A DNA stretch of 64,000 nucleotides from DATBQN01 sp963755825. Lineage in GTDB: Bacteria > Acidobacteriota > Thermoanaerobaculia > Multivoradales > UBA5704. The DNA is taken from positions 310,001-374,000 of the forward strand of contig CAVWLA010000003.1 of assembly GCA_963755825.1 (NCBI GenBank). The letters run 5' to 3'. The stretch's first letter is position 1; every line of letters begins with the position of its first letter. The position numbers and the translations under genes are program-made. Of the stretch, positions 1 through 8,419 are shown piece by piece. Under the pieces are notes generated by a model that saw only the letters and a program-made list of their open reading frames with translations, did not search any database and was not told the origin of the DNA.

Positions 1-911
1 TGCAGCGCCGCGACGATCGAGGAGCCGTCAGGCCCCACCCAGACGCCGATGTCGAAGGGCACGAAGTTGACGCGCTGGTTCTCCCAGGTGAGCTTCTGCG
101 TCGAGAAGCCGAGGCGGCCGCAGTGGGCGGCGACCGCCGGCAGGGCGTATGAGAAGCCGAAGCAGTCGGGGAGGAAGACGTCCTTGCTGGTGCGGCCGAA
201 CTCGGCGGCGAAGAAGCCGTTGGCGTAGAGGAACTGGCGGATGAGCGACTCCGGCGACGAGATGTTGACGTCGCCCGCGACGAGCGCGCCGCCCGCCACC
301 CGCCAGCGCCCCTGGGCGATCTTCTCCTTCATCTTGGCGTAGAGGTCGGGGAAGTACTCCTTGGCCAGCATGTAGCGGAAGGCGCCTTCGAAGCTGAAGA
401 CGTAGGCGGGCTCCGCGTCGATCCGCGCGACGTTGCGCTCGATCGTCGTCGGGATGTAGGAGCGGATGGTGTCCTCGACCGTCCACAGCCACTGCACGTC
501 GATGTGGACGGTCGCCACCAGGTAGGCGGCGTTGCCGTTGCCGGCGGCGGCGCGCTGCAGACGATCGAGGATCTCCTGCGGCAGCTCGCGCGGCGGGTTC
601 GCCGTCGGGTTGGCGGCGTTGCCGAGGAGCGCCTGGACGACGAGGAGACCCGCCTCGTCGCTCGCCGCCGCCGGGATGTTGCGCCCCGGAGAGAGCCCCT
701 GCGCGGCGAGCGCGGGGCCCATGCCGACGACGAACGGCGAGGCGGCGAGCTTGGCGAGGAAGGCCGCCAGGGTGTCGCCGGCGATGCCGGGGACCGGCAG
801 CACACCCAGCTTGGTCCCCAGCCGCGAGGCGTCGAACGAGCGCGCGTAGGGCGAGGCAGCGATGGCGGAGAGGTAGCCGCCGAAGGTCGGAATGGCGCTC
901 TCGGCGCTCAC
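1..911 (-). CDS. GH38 alpha-mannosidase, N-terminal part (runs off the left edge)
   Basis: This is the first ~303 residues of a glycoside hydrolase family 38 protein, which removes alpha-linked mannose from glycans. The start is the GTG at 911-909, overlapping the stop of the upstream gene (GTGA). Residues ~1-130 form an extra N-terminal domain closely resembling the whole upstream 127-residue protein. Next comes the GH38 core: VHIDVQWLW carries the His/Asp metal ligands, and LPDCFGFSYALP matches the conserved block around the nucleophile Asp in this family. FTQKL-type and ENxRVNFVPF segments follow before the edge. The reading frame is open from 911 to base 1. No signal peptide is visible, so a cytoplasmic enzyme is likely. 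GH38 assignment is firm; the substrate is unknown. Confidence 0.85.
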   Translation of the reverse strand, partial: MSAESAIPTFGGYLSAIAASPYARSFDASRLGTKLGVLPVPGIAGDTLAAFLAKLAASPFVVGMGPALAAQGLSPGRNIPAAASDEAGLLVVQALLGNAANPTANPPRELPQEILDRLQRAAAGNGNAAYLVATVHIDVQWLWTVEDTIRSYIPTTIERNVARIDAEPAYVFSFEGAFRYMLAKEYFPDLYAKMKEKIAQGRWRVAGGALVAGDVNISSPESLIRQFLYANGFFAAEFGRTSKDVFLPDCFGFSYALPAVAAHCGRLGFSTQKLTWENQRVNFVPFDIGVWVGPDGSSIVAAL

Positions 912-1291
912 CCGCCGAAGCCCTTCGCCACCGCGATGCCGTTCAGGCGGGCGAGGATCAGCTGCGGCAGAGCCCTGAACGGCAGCGGCGTGGCCGGGCC
1001 GGCGGCGCGGTCGAGGAGCACGGAGACGACGAGGAGGCCGGCCTCGGTGCTCGCCTCCGCCGGGATGTTCTCGCCCGGCACCAGGCTCTGCGCCGAGAGC
1101 GCGCTCTCCCATCCCGAGGCGACGAAGGTGGTGTTGGCGAGATCGACCAGGAAGCCGCTCAGCGTCGAGCTGGAGATGCCGCTCACCGGCAGGACGCCGA
1201 GCTTGAGACCGAGCCCGGCGAGATCGAACGAGGCGGCGTATCCGGACCGGCTGATGCCGGCGAGATAGCCGCTGAAGGTGGGCGTGGGCAT
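908..1291 (-). CDS. Stand-alone copy of the GH38 N-terminal domain
   Basis: This 127-residue protein aligns nearly end to end with the first ~125 residues of the downstream alpha-mannosidase. Shared landmarks are PTFxGYL, KLGVLPVxGI, NIPAxAS and EAGLLVV; roughly half of the aligned positions are identical by eye. The ATG at 1291 has a GAGGTGA Shine-Dalgarno that sits over the end of the glycosyltransferase gene 4 bases upstream, and its TGA overlaps the mannosidase GTG, so the three genes are one operon. It has no signal peptide, membrane segment or motif I can name. A small partner, substrate-binding or oligomerisation domain duplicated from the enzyme is the simplest reading. Confidence 0.75.
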   Translation of the reverse strand: MPTPTFSGYLAGISRSGYAASFDLAGLGLKLGVLPVSGISSSTLSGFLVDLANTTFVASGWESALSAQSLVPGENIPAEASTEAGLLVVSVLLDRAAGPATPLPFRALPQLILARLNGIAVAKGFGG

Positions 1292-1295
1292 TCTG

Positions 1296-2645
1296 TCACC
1301 TCGCTTGGAAAGGTTCGCGGGCGCCGGCGGGATGCCGGGCGGTTGCGGCTGCCCCGGCGGTTCCGGTGGCCCCGATCGTCTGTTCGATGAGCCGGATCCA
1401 GGACGCGGCGATGGCGTCCCAGCCGAGCTCCGGCCGGCGGGCGTTGGCGAGCGCCGCGGCCTGCATCGCCGCCAGGTGCTGGCGATCGCGGTAGAGGCGC
1501 TCGAGAGCCGCCGCCACGTCGGCGGGGCCGGCGAGGAAGGCCTCGGTCGAGATCCCCGGATTGATCAGCGTCGCGATCGGCTCGACCAGCTCGGCGGCGC
1601 CGGCCCACAGCTCGCGGGCGACCGGGTGCGCCGTCATCACCTGGGCGCCGCCGGCCGCGCCGTGCTCGAAGGCGACGAGCCCCCAGCCCTCGCCGGTCGC
1701 CGTGTTGAGGCCGACGTCGCAGGCGTTGTAGATGAGGTTCATCTGCTCGACCGTGGCGTCGGGAACGCCGGCGGCGAGGCTCGACAGGATGAGCCGCCGT
1801 TGGATGCCGAGCTGCTCGGAGACGCGGAGCAGGTTCCAGCCGGCGTCCTCCGTCCCCATGTGGAGGTAGAGCCGCACGCTCGCCGGCTTGTCGCGGGCGA
1901 AGCGGGCGAAACCCTGGAGGGTGACGTCGATGCGCTTGCGCGGCTGGTTGCGGTTGGCGTTGAGGACGACGAACGAGCTCTCGGGCGACGGCAGCTCGGG
2001 GAAGAGCGAGCGCTTGGCGAGGGCGCGGCCGCTGCGGAGGACGCCGGCGCCGGGATCCTCCGGGTAGGGGAAGAACTCGCCGGTGTCGACGCCGTGGGGG
2101 ATGACGTCGATCGCCGGCAGGTCGAGCTCGCGGTCCGCGTCCTGCCGCCTCGCCTCGGCGATCGCCGCTTCGATCGTCCGCCGGCCGAAACCGGTGTAGG
2201 CGACGATCCGGCGCGCACCGGCGAAGCGGCGGACGAAGGCGGGATCGAGGGAACCGGAGTCGACCGGCACGTAGAGGATCGGCGCCATGCTCCCGCCGGC
2301 AGGGCCGGCGTCCGCCGCCCCGCCATCGAGCTTGCGCAGCTCGTCCATCCAGGCGGCGAGGGTCCACGGATCGCCGACCAGCAGCACGGCCCGCGGCCGC
2401 AGACGGAGGGCGAGCGGACTCAGCCGGCCGACGCCGTAGGCGTCGCCGCCGTTCTTCGCCGGGTAGATGGGCCAGGGGTGCGGGTGGGGGTCGCCGTCGA
2501 AGTTGATGCCGAGCTGATGAATCTCGAAGCGAGCGTGCAGCCGCGCGAGGAGGCTGCCGAGGAGGCGAGCGAAGCCGGTGTGCGCCACCGCATCGCCGAC
2601 GACCAGAATCCGTTCGCGGGCCGCGCTCATGTCGGTCGAATTCAC
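1296..2645 (-). CDS. GT4-family glycosyltransferase
   Basis: The protein (449 residues from the GTG at 2645; an ATG at 2630 is an alternative) has the two-domain GT-B fold. The N-terminal half starts with a Rossmann-like ILVVGDAVAHTGFARLL. The C-terminal half has the GT4 sugar-nucleotide site, including NANRNQPRKRID and the E-x7-E type segment GEGWGLVAFEHGAAGG, followed by a typical C-terminal helix. GT4 enzymes transfer a sugar from an NDP-sugar with retention of configuration. It is the first gene of a probable operon with the small domain protein and the GH38 mannosidase, which suggests mannose-containing glycan metabolism. Donor and acceptor cannot be read from sequence. Confidence 0.85.
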   Translation of the reverse strand: MNSTDMSAARERILVVGDAVAHTGFARLLGSLLARLHARFEIHQLGINFDGDPHPHPWPIYPAKNGGDAYGVGRLSPLALRLRPRAVLLVGDPWTLAAWMDELRKLDGGAADAGPAGGSMAPILYVPVDSGSLDPAFVRRFAGARRIVAYTGFGRRTIEAAIAEARRQDADRELDLPAIDVIPHGVDTGEFFPYPEDPGAGVLRSGRALAKRSLFPELPSPESSFVVLNANRNQPRKRIDVTLQGFARFARDKPASVRLYLHMGTEDAGWNLLRVSEQLGIQRRLILSSLAAGVPDATVEQMNLIYNACDVGLNTATGEGWGLVAFEHGAAGGAQVMTAHPVARELWAGAAELVEPIATLINPGISTEAFLAGPADVAAALERLYRDRQHLAAMQAAALANARRPELGWDAIAASWIRLIEQTIGATGTAGAAATARHPAGAREPFQAR

Positions 2646-2720
2646 TGTACCACTGCCCCGCAGGCGGGCGCGCGGCTTGTGCGCCGCGGCTCGGCGGCCC
2701 TACACTCCGAGACCTCCCCG

Positions 2721-2795
2721 GCCGGGGTAGCTCAGTGGTAGAGCAGCGGTTTTGTAAACCGCTGGTCGTCGGTTCGAACCCGATCCCCGGCTCCA
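2721..2795 (+). tRNA. tRNA-Thr (anticodon TGT)
   Basis: The 75-base cloverleaf has a 7-bp acceptor stem (GCCGGGG with CCCCGGC), a D stem GCTC/GAGC, an anticodon stem GCGGT/ACCGC with loop TTTGTAA (anticodon TGT at 2753-2755), a T arm GTCGG-TTCGAAC-CCGAT, discriminator T and an encoded CCA. It reads ACA threonine codons. Confidence 0.95.
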
Positions 2796-2813
2796 CGGGT
2801 ATCCTCAGCCGCC

Positions 2814-3896
2814 ATGGCACACCTCTTCGAGCCGCTCGCGCTCCGCTCTCTCACGCTCCGCAACCGCATCCTCGTCTCGCCGATGTGCCAGTACTCGTCG
2901 GTCGACGGCGACTCGACCGACTGGCACCTCGTCCACCTCGCCAGCCGCGCCGTCGGCGGCGCGGCGCTCGTCTTCACCGAGGCGACGGCGGTCGCCGCCG
3001 AGGGGCGCATCAGCCCGCGGGACCTGGGCATCTATGACGACCGCCACGTCGAGGGGCTGGCGCGGATCGTCCGCGTCGTGCAGGGCGAAGGGAGCGCGGC
3101 CGGCATCCAGCTGGCGCACGCCGGACGCAAGGCGAGCACGACGCCGCCGTGGCTGGGCGGCCACGCCGTGGCGCCCGCGGACGGCGGCTGGGAGCCGCTG
3201 GGACCGACCACGGCGCCGTTCGCCGACGGCTACCCGACGCCGCGGGAGGCGACCGTCGCCGACCTCGCCGAGGTCGCCGCCGCCTTCCGCGCCGCGGCGC
3301 TCCGCGCGCGGGCGGCCGGCTTCGACGTCGCCGAGATCCACGCCGCGCACGGCTACCTGATCCACGAGTTCCTCTCGCCGCTCACCAACACGCGGTCCGA
3401 CCTCTACGGCGGCAGCTACGACCACCGCGTGCGGCTCTGCCTCGAGGTCGCCGACGCCGTCCGCGCCGTCTGGCCGGAGAGCCTGCCGGTCTTCGTCCGC
3501 ATCTCGTGCACCGACTGGAAGGAGGGCGGCTGGGACGTCGAGCAGTCGGTCGAGCTCGCCCGCCGGCTCCGCGGCCGCGGCGTCGACCTCATCGATTGCT
3601 CCTCGGGCGGCGCCGTGCACGACGCCAGGATCGCCGTCGGGCCTGGCTATCAGGTCGCCTTCGCCGAGCGCGTCCGGCGCGAGGCCGGGATCTCGACCGG
3701 CGCCGTCGGGATGATCACCGACCCGGCGCAGGCCGACACCATCGTGCGCACCGGCCAGGCCGACTGCGTGCTCCTCGCCCGCGAGCTCCTCCGCGACCCC
3801 TACTGGCCCCTCCACGCCGCCGGCGAGCTCGGCCAGCAGATCCCCTGGCCCCAGCAGTACACCCGCGCCGCGCCGCCGGGAACCCCGGCGCGCTGA
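2814..3896 (+). CDS. namA: NADH:flavin oxidoreductase, old yellow enzyme (YqjM/NamA class)
   Basis: This FMN-dependent ene-reductase (360 residues) reduces activated C=C bonds with NAD(P)H. It belongs to the YqjM/thermophilic-like class: residues ~22-28 read SPMCQYS, with the redox-tuning Cys typical of that class. GIQLAHAGRKAS is the conserved segment near the flavin, and EIHAAHGYLIHEFLSPLTN has the two His residues that bind the substrate carbonyl. Length fits the family. It starts 18 bases after the tRNA and is followed by a convergent fasciclin gene. It may share readthrough transcription with the tRNA. Confidence 0.92.
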   Translation: MAHLFEPLALRSLTLRNRILVSPMCQYSSVDGDSTDWHLVHLASRAVGGAALVFTEATAVAAEGRISPRDLGIYDDRHVEGLARIVRVVQGEGSAAGIQLAHAGRKASTTPPWLGGHAVAPADGGWEPLGPTTAPFADGYPTPREATVADLAEVAAAFRAAALRARAAGFDVAEIHAAHGYLIHEFLSPLTNTRSDLYGGSYDHRVRLCLEVADAVRAVWPESLPVFVRISCTDWKEGGWDVEQSVELARRLRGRGVDLIDCSSGGAVHDARIAVGPGYQVAFAERVRREAGISTGAVGMITDPAQADTIVRTGQADCVLLARELLRDPYWPLHAAGELGQQIPWPQQYTRAAPPGTPAR

Positions 3897-3954
3897 GGGG
3901 GAGCGGCGCCGGCCGCGGCTTCTCCGGCGATGCGGCAGGAGATTCCTCCACCGC

Positions 3955-3992
3955 ACGCAAAAAGTCGGCAGCCGGATCCCGGCCGCCGACTT
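3955..3992 (-). terminator. Rho-independent terminator of the fasciclin gene
   Basis: AAGTCGGC at 3962-3969 pairs perfectly with GCCGACTT at 3985-3992, with an extra inner CCGG/CCGG pairing. On the minus strand the hairpin is followed by TTTTT (bases 3959-3963 on the plus strand), placing it just downstream of the fasciclin stop. Confidence 0.8.
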
Positions 3993-4035
3993 CAGCGGTT
4001 GAGCGCGACGACTGCGGAATTGTCGAAGGGTGGGG

Positions 4036-4584
4036 CTACTGCGGCATGAGGACGGAGTCGACGACGTGAATGACGCCGTTCTTCTGGTAGACGTCCGCGA
4101 CGGTCACCGTCGCGGTGCCGCCCTTCTCGTCCTGCACGACGACATTGCCGCCGCTCATCATCACCTTGAGGGTGCCGCCGGAGACGGTCTTCAGCTCGGC
4201 GGTGCCGTTGCCGGCCTTGATCTTCCGCGCCAGCGCCTTGGAGTCCATCTTGCCGGCGACGACGTGGTAGGTGAGGATCTTGGTCAGGGTGGCCTTGTTC
4301 TCCGGCTTGAGCAGCGTGTCGACGGTGCCGGCGGGGAGCTTCGCGAAGGCGTCGTTGGTGGGCGCGAAGACGGTGAACGGGCCCTTGCCCTTGAGCGTGT
4401 CGACGAGGCCCGCCGCCTTCACCGCGGCCACCAGCGTCGTATGGTCCTTCGAGTTGACGGCGTTGTCGATGATGTCCTTCGACGGATACATCTCGGCGCC
4501 GCCGACCATCTTGTTGCCCATCGCGGCGACCGCCATGGGAGCGACCGCGGCCACCAGCAGCAGGGCCAGCAGAGTCTTTTTCAT
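4036..4584 (-). CDS. Secreted fasciclin (FAS1) domain protein
   Basis: The 182-residue protein starts at the ATG at 4584 with GGAGAG upstream; longer in-frame extensions lack a signal peptide. Residues 1-21 are a Sec signal peptide (MKKTLLALLLVAAVAPMAVA). The rest is one FAS1 domain with the H1 block GPFTVFAPTNDAF, the central LTYHVVAGK and the H2-like NGVIHVVDSVLMP. FAS1 domains mediate adhesion or protein contact outside the cell. It is monocistronic, ending at a strong hairpin terminator. Confidence 0.93.
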   Translation of the reverse strand: MKKTLLALLLVAAVAPMAVAAMGNKMVGGAEMYPSKDIIDNAVNSKDHTTLVAAVKAAGLVDTLKGKGPFTVFAPTNDAFAKLPAGTVDTLLKPENKATLTKILTYHVVAGKMDSKALARKIKAGNGTAELKTVSGGTLKVMMSGGNVVVQDEKGGTATVTVADVYQKNGVIHVVDSVLMPQ

Positions 4585-4927
4585 TTGTCTCTCCTCTCCA
4601 AGAAGTTCTTTTGGTTTCGGGGGCATCGCCTCGCGGCCGCCCCGTCTGTCTGCTATTACGACGCCGAGCCGGCGGCGGACTAGAGCGGCGGCGCGGCGAG
4701 AGCGGCCGGCCGTCGCGCCGCGGCGGGTGATGCCCCGGCGAAGGTGACACCAAGCGCTACGGCACAAGCGGCGGCGCGCTGCCCCGGAGCACGGGCGAGC
4801 GCCCCGCGCGGCCCTCCCGCCGGAGCGCTCGGCGGCGCTCCGCGGGTGAGGGAACATCTTGACGGCCGGCGGCGTGCTATCATCGGCTCGACTTAAATAC
4901 ACGAATTCAACCTGCAGCGGAGGGATC
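4585..4927. other. Divergent intergenic region
   Basis: About 340 bases separate the divergent fasciclin and cytochrome genes. The segment is GC-rich with an AT-rich stretch near 4890-4910 (CTTAAATACACGAATTCAA), a plausible promoter core for the cytochrome gene. I see no gene or repeat here. Confidence 0.5.
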
Positions 4928-7900
4928 ATGCGCCGGCATTCCCGCTCGTCGTTCCTGCTCGCCGTCGTCGCCTGCATCGCGTTGACCCCGCTCGCCGGTG
5001 GACGAGCATCCGCCGCCGCCGGACCGACGACTGCCCCGGCCCCGGCTGCGAGGAATGCGCCGGCCGCGACCCGCAAGCCGGCGCTCCTCTGCCTGCAGGC
5101 GCGCGAGTCGGGCCTGCCGCTCCCCAGCCGCTTCGCCAAGGACAACGACCCGGCGGCGTTCCAGACGCTGCTCTCGAAGTTCCTCGTCGCCGACAGCTAC
5201 GAGCATCTCGGCTGGTGCGAGGACAAGACGCTGCGCGACACCGGCCCCTACATCGACGGCTCGTATTACGGCACCCACCCGGTCGTCCGCATCTGGTACT
5301 CGCCGTCCTTCGCGCGCTGGCTGGTCGGCGGGCGGCACGGCGAGGTGCCGGATGGCGCGACGATCGTCAAGGAGCAGTTCGACACCCCGCCCGCCGGGCA
5401 GTACAACGGCTGGACGCGCGAGCAGATCCGCAGCTACTTCTTCGACCACTACGACTGGACGGTGATGATCCGCGACCGCAAGGGCGCCGCCGACGGCTGG
5501 TACTGGGCGGAGACCTACAAGGGGATGGCGAACAACAGCTACGCGCCGCAGTTCGGCGTCTTCAACGCCGGCTTCGGGCTCTACTGCCTGCGCTGCCACG
5601 GCTCGGCCGAGAAGGAGCTCACCTTTTCCTCGACGACCAACATGAAGGGGATGCCGGGCCAGCCGCTCACCTTCCGCGACGACCTCTCCTGGTTCTTCAA
5701 TAATCCGCTGACGCCGCCCGCGCTCTCGCCGCACGCGCGCGCCGCCACCCGCGAGGAGGGCGCTCCCCTGTTGCCGCTCGCCGCCGGCCATCCGACAGCA
5801 CACGAGGAGCTCGAGTCGACCCACCCGCGGGTCTTCGCGCGCCTCGCCGCGCCGATGGCCGCCGTGCGGCCGGCGGTGAGCGCCGACTGGGAGGCGTTCT
5901 TCGGCGACACCAAGGTCGACCCGGCGCCGCACCCGTTCCCGGGCGAGAACTACGACCACGTCGTCTCGCCGGCGGCCAAGCCGCAGCACTTCCTCACCTC
6001 CGACCAGTGCTTCGGCTGCCACAGCGGCAACCGCTACGGCAACGTCATGCTGTGGGCCGACACCAGCCTGCCGTCGAAGCCGCTGGTCAACGTCTCGCCC
6101 TACGGCGAGTGGCGCTGGTCGCCGATGGGGCTCGCCGGCCGCGATCCCATCTTCCACGCCCAGCTGGAGAGCGAGATCGCCTACCTGGTCAAGGACCGCC
6201 CCGACCAGGAGGCCTTCGTCGTCGACCTCTGCTTCAGCTGCCACGGCGCCATGGGCGAGCGCCAGCTGGCGCTCGACAGCGGCGGCAAGGCCCGCTTCAA
6301 GCCGGCCTACGTCGAGGTGCGCAATCTGCGCGATCCCCGCTTCGAGTATGGCGCCCTGGCGCGCGACGGCGTCTCCTGCTCCGTCTGCCATCACGTGGCG
6401 TCGACCGAGGGCGAGAGCGTCATGAGCTTCATCGCCAACCACTCGACCGGCAACTTCCGCTATACGCCGGCGGCCGAGCTGGGGGGACCGTTCGACAAGC
6501 CGGTCACCATCCCGATGAACAACTCGCTCGCCATCAAGCCGGTGCACGACACCTACACGCAGAACCCCCGCCTCTGCGGCACCTGCCACACCATCGTGCT
6601 GCCGGTGCTCGACGCGCCGGGGACCAAGACGGCGCTGAAGACGACGGCGCCGCCGGCCGGCGGCTCGACTCCCGCGATCATGGCGAAGCTCGCCGCGCTC
6701 GCCTCCGGCAACGAGGGCGGCCACGGCGGCCATGCCGGCGAGACCACCTCGTTCGAGCAGGCGACCTACCTCGAGTGGCTGAACAGCGCCTTCGAGACCG
6801 AGATCGATCCCGCCGGCCATCCCGCCAAGCAGAGCTGCCAGGACTGCCACATGAAGGGCGCGCTCCACGGCGCCACCATCCAGACCCAGATCGCCGCCGT
6901 CGAGGACGACAAGTACCCGGCGGCCGACCACCGCGCGCCGAACGCCGACCTCGACGTGCCGCTGCGCGCCAGCGGCTACGCGCGCCATCAGCTGCAGGGA
7001 CTCAACGTCTACCTGGTCGCCCTCTTCGACCAGTGGAGCGACGCGCTCGGCGTGCGCACCTGCGACTACATGTCGAGCGGCTGCAGCGGCAAGGAGCCGC
7101 AGAGCGGAATCCCCTTCGCCATGCGGAGCTTCCTCGCCCAGGCGGCCGCCGAGACGGCGACGGTCGAGCTCGCCCCGCCGACGGTCTCCGGCAGCGGGAG
7201 CGCGACGACGCTCACCGCCGACGTCACGGTGGGCAACCTCACCGGCCACCGCTTTCCCAGCGGCGTCAGCTTCCGCCGCGCCTTCCTCGATTTCGAGGTG
7301 CACGACAAATCCACCGGGAAGCTGCTCTTCGAGTCGGGGCAGACGAACTCGATCGGCGCCCTGATCGACATGGACGGCCACGTCCTCGCTTCCGAGCACA
7401 ACGGCTCGACCGGCGAGGGCGGCCACGCCTTCCAGCCGCACTTCTGGTCGCCCGGCGCGCCGATCACTCGCTCCGACCAGGTGGAGATCTACGAGGAGCT
7501 GCTGCAGGACGCCAACGGCGACTTCACCACCAGCTTCATCCGCCAGGACGTGCACTTCAAGGACAACCGCATCCTCCCCCAGGGCTGGAAGAAGGACGGG
7601 CCGGACCCGGCGCAGTTCAACGGCCGTCCGCTCGAAGCGACGATGCCGCAGCGCACCGGCGACGATCCGCACTACGCCGATCCCTTGGGCGCCCAGGGCA
7701 AGAGCGTCGTCCGCTACGCCGTCCCCGTCCCCGCCGGCACCTCGCCGGAAAGCGTCACCGTCACCGCCCGCCTGTACTTCCAGGCGATCCCGCCCTACTA
7801 CCTCCACCAGCGCTTCGAGCAGGCGCCGAAAGGCGCCGCGACCGAGCGTCTCTACTACGTGACCTCGGGTCTCGACACCACGAAGACGCCGTTCCCGGGC

Positions 7901-7936
7901 TGGAAGCTGCTGGTGGCGGAGGGACCGGGGAAGTAG
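4928..7936 (+). CDS. Large exported multiheme c-type cytochrome (six CxxCH)
   Basis: The 1002-residue protein starts at the ATG at 4928, preceded by GGAGGG and beginning with a Sec signal peptide (MRRHSRSSFLLAVVACIALT). Six CxxCH heme-attachment motifs have Cys at about residues 220, 361, 435, 484, 550 and 637 (CLRCH, CFGCH, CFSCH, CSVCH, CGTCH, CQDCH). The last third has no heme motif and looks like a beta-rich domain (GHRFPSGVSFRRAFLDFEV). The spread motifs resemble cytochrome c554-like electron carriers or reductases, but the substrate is unknown. A Tat-signal small protein follows 95 bases downstream and may be a partner. Exported, probably periplasmic, redox function is firm; the precise family is not. 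Confidence 0.88.
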   Translation: MRRHSRSSFLLAVVACIALTPLAGGRASAAAGPTTAPAPAARNAPAATRKPALLCLQARESGLPLPSRFAKDNDPAAFQTLLSKFLVADSYEHLGWCEDKTLRDTGPYIDGSYYGTHPVVRIWYSPSFARWLVGGRHGEVPDGATIVKEQFDTPPAGQYNGWTREQIRSYFFDHYDWTVMIRDRKGAADGWYWAETYKGMANNSYAPQFGVFNAGFGLYCLRCHGSAEKELTFSSTTNMKGMPGQPLTFRDDLSWFFNNPLTPPALSPHARAATREEGAPLLPLAAGHPTAHEELESTHPRVFARLAAPMAAVRPAVSADWEAFFGDTKVDPAPHPFPGENYDHVVSPAAKPQHFLTSDQCFGCHSGNRYGNVMLWADTSLPSKPLVNVSPYGEWRWSPMGLAGRDPIFHAQLESEIAYLVKDRPDQEAFVVDLCFSCHGAMGERQLALDSGGKARFKPAYVEVRNLRDPRFEYGALARDGVSCSVCHHVASTEGESVMSFIANHSTGNFRYTPAAELGGPFDKPVTIPMNNSLAIKPVHDTYTQNPRLCGTCHTIVLPVLDAPGTKTALKTTAPPAGGSTPAIMAKLAALASGNEGGHGGHAGETTSFEQATYLEWLNSAFETEIDPAGHPAKQSCQDCHMKGALHGATIQTQIAAVEDDKYPAADHRAPNADLDVPLRASGYARHQLQGLNVYLVALFDQWSDALGVRTCDYMSSGCSGKEPQSGIPFAMRSFLAQAAAETATVELAPPTVSGSGSATTLTADVTVGNLTGHRFPSGVSFRRAFLDFEVHDKSTGKLLFESGQTNSIGALIDMDGHVLASEHNGSTGEGGHAFQPHFWSPGAPITRSDQVEIYEELLQDANGDFTTSFIRQDVHFKDNRILPQGWKKDGPDPAQFNGRPLEATMPQRTGDDPHYADPLGAQGKSVVRYAVPVPAGTSPESVTVTARLYFQAIPPYYLHQRFEQAPKGAATERLYYVTSGLDTTKTPFPGWKLLVAEGPGK

Positions 7937-7952
7937 GGGGCTGCTCTGGAAA

Positions 7953-7980
7953 GCTGGCGGGCGCCTGGAGCCCCGCCAGC
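7953..7980 (+). terminator. Intergenic hairpin downstream of the cytochrome gene
   Basis: GCTGGCGGG at 7953-7961 pairs perfectly with CCCGCCAGC at 7972-7980. No T-tract follows, so it may be a weak terminator or an mRNA-stabilising hairpin between the cytochrome and the next gene. Confidence 0.4.
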
Positions 7981-8031
7981 CGCATGATAGGGTCCTCGGC
8001 AATTCAACCTTTCGCAGGCAAGGAGGCTCCG

Positions 8032-8418
8032 ATGACGAGCTCCGACGAGTCCAAGACCATGCTCAGCCGCCGGGACGCCCTCCGGCTCGCCACCGCGGTC
8101 AGCGCTCTGGGCCTCGGTCTCGGCGTCAGCTTCGGCAACGGCGAGGCGCAGGTTCGAGAAGCGGCACCCGCCGCGGGCTTCAGAATGCGACCGGAGCTCG
8201 GCCAGGTCACCTTGAAGTCCTACCGCGCGGCGGATGCCGGCCGGCCGGCGGAGCTCCTGCACACGCTGGATGTCACCAGCACCTTCGGCACCGACATCGC
8301 CGGCGGCAGCGTCGAGATCAAGCTCTACCGCGCCACCGCGCGGCAGGTGGCGGAGGGGAGCGCCGGCGAGCTGATGATGACGACCGGCAGCAAGATGGCG
8401 GCCGACTCCCCGAAGTGA
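8032..8418 (+). CDS. Small exported protein with Tat-type signal
   Basis: The 128-residue protein starts at the ATG at 8032 after AGGAGG. Residues ~13-37 look like a twin-arginine signal (LSRRDALRLATAVSALGLGL). The mature part has no Cys or recognisable cofactor motif and appears beta-rich. It lies between the multiheme cytochrome and a YkgJ-type protein in the same direction, which suggests a role with the cytochrome. I do not recognise the family. Confidence 0.65.
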   Translation: MTSSDESKTMLSRRDALRLATAVSALGLGLGVSFGNGEAQVREAAPAAGFRMRPELGQVTLKSYRAADAGRPAELLHTLDVTSTFGTDIAGGSVEIKLYRATARQVAEGSAGELMMTTGSKMAADSPK

Positions 8419-8419
8419 C

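Noticed and set aside
4907..8002. 1031-residue antisense frame opposite the cytochrome gene
   Set aside because: It has no recognisable motif and comes from the high-GC third-base pattern; the plus-strand gene has six CxxCH motifs, a signal peptide and a ribosome site.
6007..8418. One long frame joining the cytochrome region and the Tat-type protein
   Set aside because: The upstream part is a shifted frame of the cytochrome; the real gene starts at 8032 with AGGAGG.
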